DNA from: a virus
Virus record (IMG/VR): IMGVR_UViG_3300031886_000030
Location: 1-27,684 of that record
DNA length: 27,684 nucleotides
Reading direction: 5' to 3' (one strand)
The notes beneath the pieces are model-generated. The model saw only the letters and a program-made list of their open reading frames with translations, ran no database searches and was not told where the DNA came from. Of this stretch, positions 6,531-12,089 are shown one piece after another. The position numbers and the translations under genes were made by a program. Each line of letters starts with the position of its first letter. Within the stretch, counting starts at the first letter, position 1.

Positions 6531-7671
6531 GTGTAGTCCTTGTGTGTCCTAGTAATAAATCTGGATCTTCTTCATTGTTTATATATTCGAAAATCGCATT
6601 AATATAGTTTAATTCTGAGTCATTGTTTAAGTATATACTTTCATCAGCAAAAAGTAAATGTGTATCATTTTCTAATGCTAAATTAAATAGATGATCTCTT
6701 CTTTCTTTGTTGTTTGTAAGTCCTAATATACTTGGTAAAACTATGCCAGTTATATTAGGGTCTTTGATAAAGTCTTCTAACATTGGGTCCCAATGACAAA
6801 AACTTAATTCTAAAGGATAGTCTACTGGCACAATGCCTACGTCTTTACAAAACTTATCCATCTGTATGCTAGTGATAAAGAAAGGTGTTGTTTTACAAAA
6901 ACGACTGTTAGTGTCAATGTAGTTAATCCATGTTCTACTCGTGTCTACATTAGTCAATGACTGCCTGTAGTTTCTAAATAGTCTAAAGTAAGCACCTGGT
7001 CTACGTCTACCATAGTTACCACCTTTAACTAAAATTCTTGTGTCGAAACTCCAACGTGTTATATCTGTTTCGTTGTTTACGTTTCCGTGTATGTGTCCTT
7101 GCTGGAATAACCAACTTTGTCCTGGATATGTGTTACATGAAATAGAATTTTCTAAACATAACTCTTGTATTTCTTGATAACTTAATTGTTCATCATAAGT
7201 TTTTTGTGTTATGTCTCTACTGGCTTTCCATGGAAGTATTTGCATAGTGTTTGTGTCCCATGCTTTTGTAAGGGGAGTCCATATAGATAACATACCAGGC
7301 CCATGTCCATACCAAATACCTTGATGAAAGTTTAATGTTCTACCGTGTTCCTTTTGATTAGGGATCACCATCCGTAGACCAACAACGTCCTGTATCATAA
7401 AGTCTTCGCCATCAAGGTTTGGCGAAATTATGTCTTCAACAAAGTTATCTAATTTTCTTGCAAACTCTTCAGTTTTACAAATACGTTGTATATCCCATGC
7501 AAAGTCGTTTAACTCTTCTGGGTTCATAACTTTATGAGTTGTTTCAAGAGTTTTTATTTGCGGATATTTTTCTTGGACTGCATCTAAGAAATACTGACGC
7601 CAGTTATATTTTTCTAGATCATAATCTACAATCTTATTATCCCATCTATTATCTAGTTTGTTTAATTCCAT
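6517..7671 (-). CDS. 2OG-Fe(II) oxygenase-like protein fused to a LIC12192-type carbohydrate-cluster domain
   Basis: A 384-residue protein with two parts. Residues about 90-215 look like a 2-oxoglutarate/Fe(II) oxygenase of the phytanoyl-dioxygenase type: N-F-H-Q-G-I-W-Y-G-H-G (114-124), W-T-P-L-T (131-135), N-T-M-Q-I-L-P-W (141-148), P-G-Q-S-W-L-F (183-189), then H-I-H-G-N (193-197) and S-F-D-T-R (208-212). H116 and H193/H195 are candidate iron ligands and R206/R212 could bind 2OG; the usual HxD is not evident. Residues about 262-365 (F-F-I-T-S-I-Q-M, Y-P-L-E-L-S-F, T-G-I-V-L-P-S-I, L-L-F-A-D-E-S, I-N-A-I-F-E-Y-I) resemble the LIC12192 family of the bacterial 'sporadic carbohydrate cluster', where a separate 2OG oxygenase is a usual neighbour. 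There is no clear Shine-Dalgarno sequence, and tRNA-Ala lies 30 nt upstream. The fusion reading is from memory of the family pattern. Confidence 0.65.
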   Translation of the reverse strand: MELNKLDNRWDNKIVDYDLEKYNWRQYFLDAVQEKYPQIKTLETTHKVMNPEELNDFAWDIQRICKTEEFARKLDNFVEDIISPNLDGEDFMIQDVVGLRMVIPNQKEHGRTLNFHQGIWYGHGPGMLSIWTPLTKAWDTNTMQILPWKASRDITQKTYDEQLSYQEIQELCLENSISCNTYPGQSWLFQQGHIHGNVNNETDITRWSFDTRILVKGGNYGRRRPGAYFRLFRNYRQSLTNVDTSRTWINYIDTNSRFCKTTPFFITSIQMDKFCKDVGIVPVDYPLELSFCHWDPMLEDFIKDPNITGIVLPSILGLTNNKERRDHLFNLALENDTHLLFADESIYLNNDSELNYINAIFEYINNEEDPDLLLGHTRTTHGKT

Positions 7672-7701
7672 ATTTTTAAATTAGAGTCAGGTTTTTCCAA
7701 C

Positions 7702-7777
7702 TGGTGGAGCCGACTGGAGTCGAACCAGCGACCTCCTCCGTGCAAGGGAGGCGCTCTCCCAATTGAGCTACGGCCCC
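7702..7777 (-). tRNA. tRNA-Ala (TGC anticodon)
   Basis: The minus strand gives a regular 76-nt cloverleaf: acceptor GGGGCCG/CGGCTCC, discriminator A and encoded CCA, D-arm GCTC...GAGC, anticodon arm CTCCC-TTGCACG-GAGG with anticodon TGC, and T-arm with GGTTCGACTCC. It sits between two coding genes of the same strand, so it must be cut from an mRNA-like transcript or have its own promoter. Confidence 0.96.
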
Positions 7778-7784
7778 TGTATTA

Positions 7785-8030
7785 TTAATTACTGTTTCTA
7801 TTTAAATATGCAGTCATTCTGTCACCAACTTCTTTAGAGTTAGCGGCAACATTATCACTAATGCGTTGTGCATTTGCCATTACATTTTTTGCAATTTGTT
7901 CTGCATTCTTTTGAACATTCTCACCTACTTTAGTCCAATCAAAATCGATATCTACAATTTCTTTTCTTTTTATTGCTGTAGGTTTTTTCTTAGTTACAGT
8001 TTTCTTTGCTGGTGCTTTTGCTTTTGCCAT
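7785..8030 (-). CDS. Small basic N-terminus / coiled-coil protein
   Basis: An 81-residue protein in two parts. Residues 1-24 are almost only K, A, P and T (like a histone-tail or nucleic-acid-binding tail). Residues 28-78 form one amphipathic helix with Asn/Ala-rich heptads (Q-K-N-A-E-Q-I-A-K-N-V-M-A-N-A). I do not recognise a family. It lies exactly between tRNA-Thr and tRNA-Ala (37 and 7 nt). The start has a good Shine-Dalgarno sequence (AGAGGA), directly downstream of a GGAGA-GAAA-TCTCC hairpin. The lysine-rich tail resembles that on the glycosyltransferase-like protein at 5568-6530. Confidence 0.65.
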   Translation of the reverse strand: MAKAKAPAKKTVTKKKPTAIKRKEIVDIDFDWTKVGENVQKNAEQIAKNVMANAQRISDNVAANSKEVGDRMTAYLNRNSN

Positions 8031-8044
8031 TTTCTTTTTCCTCT

Positions 8045-8058
8045 GGAGATTTCTCTCC
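8045..8058 (-). promoter_or_regulatory. GNRA-tetraloop hairpin in the leader of the 8030 gene
   Basis: On the minus strand the sequence is GGAGA-GAAA-TCTCC, a 5-bp stem capped by a GAAA (GNRA) tetraloop, between the 3' end of tRNA-Thr and the Shine-Dalgarno sequence AGAGGA. It could protect the new 5' end after tRNA processing or affect ribosome binding. Confidence 0.4.
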
Positions 8059-8067
8059 TATAATGCG

Positions 8068-8143
8068 TGGAGCCGGATGTCAGATTTGAACTGACTACCT
8101 GTGGTTTACAAAACCACTGCTCTACCAAATGAGCTAATCCGGC
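8068..8143 (-). tRNA. tRNA-Thr (TGT anticodon)
   Basis: The minus strand gives a 76-nt cloverleaf: acceptor GCCGGAT/ATCCGGC, discriminator T, encoded CCA, D-arm GCTC...GAGC, anticodon arm GTGGT-TTTGTAA-ACCAC with anticodon TGT, and T-arm with AGTTCAAATCT. It reads ACA/ACN codons, common in AT-rich phage genes. A possible late box (TGTAAATA, 8176-8183) and a hairpin (8155-8171) lie upstream. Confidence 0.95.
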
Positions 8144-8154
8144 ATCGCATGTTC

Positions 8155-8171
8155 CACAATAATTTATTGTG
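8155..8171 (-). terminator. Possible hairpin before tRNA-Thr
   Basis: CACAATAA-A-TTATTGTG (minus strand) is an 8-bp near-perfect palindrome between the small gene ending at 8229 and tRNA-Thr. It is A/T-rich and has no T-tract after it, so it is a weak terminator at best, or a processing/operator site. Confidence 0.3.
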
Positions 8172-8228
8172 TTAATATTTACATCAAACGATGTATAGAG
8201 TAGGGGATTATTGAGTTAGAATTGATTA

Positions 8229-8399
8229 TTAGTTGCGTTCGGAAAAAGGTTTTTTAGAAACAAATTCGTTAAGACGTTCTGCTTCTCTTAAAACTTCGTC
8301 GGTTGTTGGCATATCTTCTGGAGTTTTGGCTTTGGCCTGCAAAATTTCTTTTGCTTCCTTTACCAAATCAAGCCGTATTTCGTATGGTGTCTTTGACAT
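8229..8399 (-). CDS. Small conserved phage protein (56 aa)
   Basis: A 56-residue protein beginning M-S-K-T-P-Y-E-I-R-L-D-L-V-K-E-A-K-E-I-L and ending L-N-E-F-V-S-K-K-P-F-S-E-R-N. It is helical, with the pattern 'YEIRLDLIKEAxxIL ... EVLxxAExLNxFVS' that I recognise from small uncharacterised proteins of T4-like marine phages. The start is supported by an AAAGGA Shine-Dalgarno sequence, and a late box (8447-8454) lies about 48 nt upstream. A 7-bp hairpin GTAAGAA-AAT-TTCTTAC (8420-8436) lies in the leader just before the Shine-Dalgarno sequence. Confidence 0.75.
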   Translation of the reverse strand: MSKTPYEIRLDLVKEAKEILQAKAKTPEDMPTTDEVLREAERLNEFVSKKPFSERN

Positions 8400-8446
8400 T
8401 AATTTTTTAAATCCTTTATGTAAGAAATTTTCTTACTGTATCACTA

Positions 8447-8454
8447 TATTTATC
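8447..8454 (-). promoter_or_regulatory. Late promoter box of the 8399 gene
   Basis: GATAAATA on the minus strand, in the gap between the lipase stop and the small gene. The transcript would run into tRNA-Thr and the 8030 gene. Confidence 0.55.
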
Positions 8455-8487
8455 GAACCGGATTCAAAAACTTAAAACTATACTTTG

Positions 8488-9294
8488 CTATTTAGGTAAC
8501 TGTTCTCCGTTGTCATCCATGTTATGTAAAAAATCATGATACTGGCCCATTGAATGATCGGTAAACCCATCTATTAAATTAAATGACTTTGCCGCTTCCC
8601 ATGTTCCTCTCCATTTATCTTTAAATCTTTGGAACCATGTTGCCTTCCTAATGTTACCATATGAATTAATGTATCTTAATATTCCACTGTGTTTGAAAAT
8701 TACACCGAAACTTGGCGGAACTATTGTAACAGTATCGTTATTATTTCTATACCTATAATAAGGAAAGGTTATATTCTTAAGAAAGTCTGCATTGCCAACT
8801 CTCGGTTGGCCAAATGTATGTAAGCCGCCATTTGGTTGTAACTCAACTGCAACTAAAACTGCCATTGCTCCACCTAATGAATGCCCTGTTACCCATATTG
8901 TTTTCTTACCGGACTTGTTATGTTTCTTTATTGCTTCTTTAATGCCTGGTATAACTTTTTTATACTCTGCATAAAAACCTCTATGAACTCTGCCACTTTT
9001 GTGATGGTTAATTGGCCATGTCTTTAAATCGGCAACAATATCATTTAGTTGCGTAGGTTCTGTTCCCCTACATGCAACAATAACATCATTAGCATCACTT
9101 AAAATATATGCTTGGGCACCGTCAACATCAATGTATGTTGGCGGCAAAGGTTTGTTTAAAAATTTTTTAATTGGGTCAAGGTTTCTAATTCCTTTTCGTG
9201 CTTTAAGTAAATTTTTTGGATCGCAATAACATTGATGGGCGATCATACTAATGAGAATACCGCGTTGGCGGTAAGACATTTCTCTTACTGACAT
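8488..9294 (-). CDS. Class 3 lipase (alpha/beta hydrolase)
   Basis: A 268-residue protein of the Lipase_3 type. Conserved blocks are V-A-C-R-G-T-E-P (73-80), G-R-V-H-R-G-F-Y (101-108), the nucleophile elbow T-G-H-S-L-G-G (136-142, S139), H-T-F-G-Q-P-R-V-G-N (159-168) and R-N-N-N-D-T-V-T-I-V-P-P (183-194, D187). The triad histidine is probably H247 (T-D-H-S-M) or H253. It has no signal peptide or membrane segment. The family hydrolyses acyl esters of glycerolipids, so membrane-lipid attack during lysis or entry is plausible but unproven. Start choice is supported by AAGGAG 7 nt upstream and a late box about 60 nt upstream. Confidence 0.92.
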   Translation of the reverse strand: MSVREMSYRQRGILISMIAHQCYCDPKNLLKARKGIRNLDPIKKFLNKPLPPTYIDVDGAQAYILSDANDVIVACRGTEPTQLNDIVADLKTWPINHHKSGRVHRGFYAEYKKVIPGIKEAIKKHNKSGKKTIWVTGHSLGGAMAVLVAVELQPNGGLHTFGQPRVGNADFLKNITFPYYRYRNNNDTVTIVPPSFGVIFKHSGILRYINSYGNIRKATWFQRFKDKWRGTWEAAKSFNLIDGFTDHSMGQYHDFLHNMDDNGEQLPK

Positions 9295-9355
9295 ACTTAC
9301 TCCTTATCGACACTTCCTACCTGTGTATCTTATTGTTTTTGTTTAATATCAGTAA

Positions 9356-9363
9356 TATTTATC
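9356..9363 (-). promoter_or_regulatory. Late promoter box of the lipase gene
   Basis: GATAAATA on the minus strand overlaps the stop codon of the oxygenase gene 9359-9859 and lies about 60 nt upstream of the lipase ATG. The leader carries AAGGAG. Confidence 0.55.
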
Positions 9364-9859
9364 CATTCTTTAGCAATCTTACATTACAAATAATTCTCAC
9401 ACCTTTTAATATTTGGGTTACTCTATGTGGTGTGGTGTAAGAATATAATGCTGAATCTCCTTGCTCTAGTTCAATAAGTTCTTTCCCCATAAATAAACCG
9501 CCACCTTTATACATATTTGGATCTGTTAGTTGTATGATAAGTCCTGCATTCGAGTTACCTTCTTCTGGCAACGGAGCATCAGTATGTTGCCCCATACATG
9601 CTTTGTAAGGATAACGCAAAGTTCTAAGAGATACTACTGTGTAATCAGTAAATATATTGTTTATTTTATCAATATATTTTTGAGCCTCTGGCGGACCAAG
9701 TCTGGTAAATGTGTATCCCCATTGCTCATTGAGATAAGTTCGTGTAATCTCTGCGCCTGTTAATGTTTTTATTTTTTCAGATAGTGTTTCACTACTTATA
9801 AGGGCAATAATTTCTTGGCATTCATTTTTTGTAAGTAAATTTTTATGTATTCGTTCCAT
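9359..9859 (-). CDS. 2OG-Fe(II) oxygenase, prolyl 4-hydroxylase-like
   Basis: A 166-residue double-stranded beta-helix oxygenase. The iron triad is H92-T-D94 (in G-Q-H-T-D-A) and H145 (T-T-P-H-R-V), with R155 (K-G-V-R-I-I) as 2-oxoglutarate ligand. L-I-I-Q-L-T-D (107-113) and Y-K-G-G-G-L-F (117-123) are the usual core strands of the P4H-like 2OG-FeII_Oxy family. Such enzymes hydroxylate proteins, nucleic acids or small molecules; the target is unknown. It overlaps the end of the next upstream HxD protein by 17 nt, so the two are co-translated and may act on related substrates. Confidence 0.88.
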   Translation of the reverse strand: MERIHKNLLTKNECQEIIALISSETLSEKIKTLTGAEITRTYLNEQWGYTFTRLGPPEAQKYIDKINNIFTDYTVVSLRTLRYPYKACMGQHTDAPLPEEGNSNAGLIIQLTDPNMYKGGGLFMGKELIELEQGDSALYSYTTPHRVTQILKGVRIICNVRLLKNG

Positions 9860-10466
9860 GGTATCTGATTGATAGTCCTAACTTTGATTCACATTTTAAA
9901 TTACTTGTTGCGTGAATCTTTCTAGAATCAAAACGTATATATCCGCCTACTTTAAATTCATAAGCATGTCCTGATAAGCCAAACCAGTAATGTTTTGGCT
10001 GGTGTGACAAGTATTTATATAGATGAGTAGGGATATCTTTGTCTGTTACATCTTGTATATCTGAATCACATGGTCTGCTTTTAATTGATGTATTATATTT
10101 AAACTCTAAGTTATCTCTGAAAGTCCAAGTAACACCGTCTTGATCATACCATTGATTAAAAACAATAAGGTAAGGATTAGGTCCTCCAATCACTTCTAAT
10201 GGTATAACTGTGTTTTCTTTTTCTATTGAATGATAATCAGTATGGGGATAGTATGGTTTAGAATGTTTATAGAAATGACTAATAGCAATTCTATCAACAT
10301 CGATTTCTTTTTCTACTTCTAGTATTTTTTTAATATCTTTACTAATACCACTTAATTTTTTCATAGTTTTGGTTTCATATTCTTTCTCAGAATAGTAAAA
10401 CTCTTTTAGTTGTTCTATAGTATCCATACTGATACCAGTGGAATTATATATGTTTGTAACCAACAT
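9843..10466 (-). CDS. Putative 2OG-Fe(II) oxygenase
   Basis: A 207-residue protein. H-F-Y-K-H-S at 64-69 leads into P-H-T-D-Y-H (74-79), giving H75-x-D77; G-G-Y-I-R-F-D-S-R-K-I-H-A-T (174-187) gives H185; and L-S-I-R-Y gives R201. The order HxD...H...R and the strands around it (Y-L-I-V-F-N-Q-W-Y) match the 2OG-Fe(II) fold, although the family is not one I can name. It starts two bases after the small gene 10469-10609 and overlaps the P4H-like gene downstream. There is no separate Shine-Dalgarno sequence, so coupling to the small gene is likely. Confidence 0.7.
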   Translation of the reverse strand: MLVTNIYNSTGISMDTIEQLKEFYYSEKEYETKTMKKLSGISKDIKKILEVEKEIDVDRIAISHFYKHSKPYYPHTDYHSIEKENTVIPLEVIGGPNPYLIVFNQWYDQDGVTWTFRDNLEFKYNTSIKSRPCDSDIQDVTDKDIPTHLYKYLSHQPKHYWFGLSGHAYEFKVGGYIRFDSRKIHATSNLKCESKLGLSIRYHGTNT

Positions 10467-10468
10467 AA

Positions 10469-10609
10469 TTAGTCTATTTTTTTATGCTTTTCTTTCCTAG
10501 GTATCACTTTTGTTTTGTCTTTTTGGACTTTGTGACCGTAGGGGCTGTCGTGATCAAACAGAACACGATGTGATCTTGTTTTCGGTGCTTTGCTGTTAGA
10601 TTTACGCAT
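10469..10609 (-). CDS. Small basic protein (46 aa)
   Basis: A 46-residue, strongly basic protein: M-R-K-S-N-S-K-A-P-K-T-R-S-H, then V-L-F-D-H-D-S-P-Y-G-H-K-V, then a K/R-rich tail (P-R-K-E-K-H-K-K). The central 'FDxDSPYGxKV' followed by 'R-K-x-K-H-K' recalls small conserved proteins of marine T4-like phages; the function is unknown. A late box lies exactly 5 nt before the ATG with no Shine-Dalgarno sequence, and the next gene starts 2 nt after its stop. Confidence 0.65.
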   Translation of the reverse strand: MRKSNSKAPKTRSHRVLFDHDSPYGHKVQKDKTKVIPRKEKHKKID

Positions 10610-10614
10610 AATAG

Positions 10615-10622
10615 TATTTATT
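10615..10622 (-). promoter_or_regulatory. Late promoter box 5 nt before ATG
   Basis: AATAAATA, then CTATT, then ATG at 10609 on the minus strand. It drives the small basic gene and probably the two oxygenase genes after it. Confidence 0.6.
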
Positions 10623-10658
10623 ATACATAGATTAAAGAAAATGTCAAATCTTGTTTAA

Positions 10659-10886
10659 CTATTCAGATATAGTAGGGACTTCAACAACTGCTTGTTCTTC
10701 TTGTTCTGGTTCATCATCAAAATCCATCAGTTGTTTGTCATCAATTACTATCCTTAAGGTTCCGTCCCAATAACCAACCATTCTTCTTCTTCGAATTTCT
10801 CTTTTTACTTCTCTACTGGAAGGTCCGCCTTCGCCTATTAATTCTTGTAATTCAGCATCAGTTTTTTTAATAAAACTTAAATCCAT
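10659..10886 (-). CDS. Hypothetical protein (75 aa)
   Basis: A 75-residue protein not recognised. It has a helical N-terminus (F-I-K-K-T-D-A-E-L-Q-E-L-I), a basic patch S-S-R-E-V-K-R-E-I-R-R-R-R, a short G-Y-W-D-G-T-L segment and a D/E-rich C-terminus. A GTGGAG Shine-Dalgarno sequence and a perfect TATAAATA late box upstream support expression from this ATG. Confidence 0.6.
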   Translation of the reverse strand: MDLSFIKKTDAELQELIGEGGPSSREVKREIRRRRMVGYWDGTLRIVIDDKQLMDFDDEPEQEEQAVVEVPTISE

Positions 10887-10934
10887 TTTTTGTTACTCCA
10901 CATACAACTTGAGTGTTAGGTTTACCTAATATTC

Positions 10935-10942
10935 TATTTATA
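10935..10942 (-). promoter_or_regulatory. Late promoter box (perfect TATAAATA)
   Basis: TATAAATA on the minus strand, 48 nt upstream of the ATG at 10886, identical to the T4 late consensus. A TTAGG-TAAA-CCTAA mini-hairpin and GTGGAG follow in the leader. Confidence 0.65.
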
Positions 10943-10976
10943 ATATGTGTGGAAAACGGGTAGGTTATGGGTTAAT

Positions 10977-12008
10977 TTAGAAGTCGAATTGATATGCAGT
11001 TACTGGCTTACTTTTTGAATCAGTAACTGCTTGTTTAAATTTGTTTGGAAGTTCCTTAGATGCGTCATCGAGTGCAATCGAAACTCTAAATTTTGTTTCG
11101 TGTTCTATAATAGGTTTATAAGTCTGTTTCATTGGTTCTCGATAAAGTTTATCATACTGATCATAAATTCCGGATTGCATGGCTAACAGTTTCTTTATTC
11201 GCTCAAAGCCTCCTACCTTAATTAATGTATTGATATCACCTGGGAGTATTTTATTCCATACTGCTTTTTTAAATCGTAATGTGTCTCGTAATTGTATTTC
11301 TGCAGGATCCATTGTTAAATGTATTTTTTGTTCTTTAACAATTTCGATTTGCATCTCTAAAATTTGATATATTGCTTCGGGTGATGAGAATGCAATTTCT
11401 TTTAATAGTTTTATATTTTTAGATTTACAAAAATCATAATATGGTTTAACAGTTTGTAACATTAATGCCGGAGTCATCAATACTATATTATCTATACCGC
11501 TAAAATTATGATCAGAAGTGCCAACTCCTAACATACAGTAAGGCATATCACCGCCCATTACAAGTTTATTATTTGATTCTGCTATTCTGTTTATAAATTC
11601 TAAATGTAATGCTACTTGAGGACTATTAATGTTATGCTGTTTTGCATACTTCATATGTTTATTTCTATTGTAAAACTGTTCTAAATCTATTTCTATAATT
11701 TCTAAGTCTACATTAAATTGTTTACATACTTCTTGAGCATAAATTAAATCATCAGTATTAATAATTCCGTCATTCCATTTAGACATGTATGTTACTGCTT
11801 TAAAAGGTATATTAAAGTGTGTTAGTAGCCTAAGCATAAATTGACTATCAGTTCCGCCACTTAATGCTAACGTGCAATTTTCAAAATCTTTAACTAACTC
11901 GCCATATCTATCTAAAAGACTTTTAGTATCTGTCGGTTTTTGTATCGCATAACGAACAAACTTGTCTAGTATGGTTACAGTTTTCGGTTCGCCGATTTCA
12001 AAATTCAT
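10977..12008 (-). CDS. PP-loop ATP pyrophosphatase-like enzyme
   Basis: A 343-residue protein with L-A-L-S-G-G-T-D-S at 47-55, the SGGxDS PP-loop that binds ATP in asparagine synthetase, QueC/ExsB and related adenylating enzymes. The following segments F-K-A-V-T-Y, L-E-I-I-E-I-D and V-M-G-G-D-M (about 150-155) fit the alternating strands of that Rossmann-like fold. No glutaminase domain is present, so it is not a complete glutamine-dependent asparagine synthetase; a QueC role is not supported either, since no zinc-binding Cys cluster is seen. It may adenylate an amide or carboxyl group of an unknown substrate. There is no Shine-Dalgarno sequence before the ATG. Confidence 0.75.
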   Translation of the reverse strand: MNFEIGEPKTVTILDKFVRYAIQKPTDTKSLLDRYGELVKDFENCTLALSGGTDSQFMLRLLTHFNIPFKAVTYMSKWNDGIINTDDLIYAQEVCKQFNVDLEIIEIDLEQFYNRNKHMKYAKQHNINSPQVALHLEFINRIAESNNKLVMGGDMPYCMLGVGTSDHNFSGIDNIVLMTPALMLQTVKPYYDFCKSKNIKLLKEIAFSSPEAIYQILEMQIEIVKEQKIHLTMDPAEIQLRDTLRFKKAVWNKILPGDINTLIKVGGFERIKKLLAMQSGIYDQYDKLYREPMKQTYKPIIEHETKFRVSIALDDASKELPNKFKQAVTDSKSKPVTAYQFDF

Positions 12009-12046
12009 ATAAATACCAAGTAAGTAATTTTTATTTTCTCAAATGT

Positions 12047-12054
12047 GATAAATA
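12047..12054 (+). promoter_or_regulatory. Late promoter box of the subtilase gene
   Basis: GATAAATA on the plus strand, followed 23 nt later by TTGGAG and the ATG at 12090. A second, perfect TATAAATA (12008-12015) lies further upstream on the same strand, within the start of the divergent PP-loop gene. Confidence 0.65.
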
Positions 12055-12089
12055 TACTTATAATATAACACAATTAATTGGAGTTTTAA

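Noticed and set aside
6169-6552. Open frame of 127 codons on the plus strand
   Set aside because: It is antisense to the DxD glycosyltransferase-like gene, reads as a Leu/Phe/Cys-rich mirror of it, and has no promoter box or Shine-Dalgarno sequence.
7866-8063. Plus-strand frame rich in Phe and Cys
   Set aside because: It is the mirror of the lysine/alanine-rich 81-aa gene and crosses its Shine-Dalgarno region.
8450-8466. TCGAACCGGATTC, similar to a tRNA T-arm
   Set aside because: No acceptor, anticodon or D-arm partners are found nearby, so it is neither a tRNA remnant nor a supported attachment site.
10977-12008. QueC or glutamine-dependent asparagine synthetase
   Set aside because: The PP-loop is present but the QueC zinc cysteines and the N-terminal glutaminase domain are not, so only a PP-loop assignment is kept.
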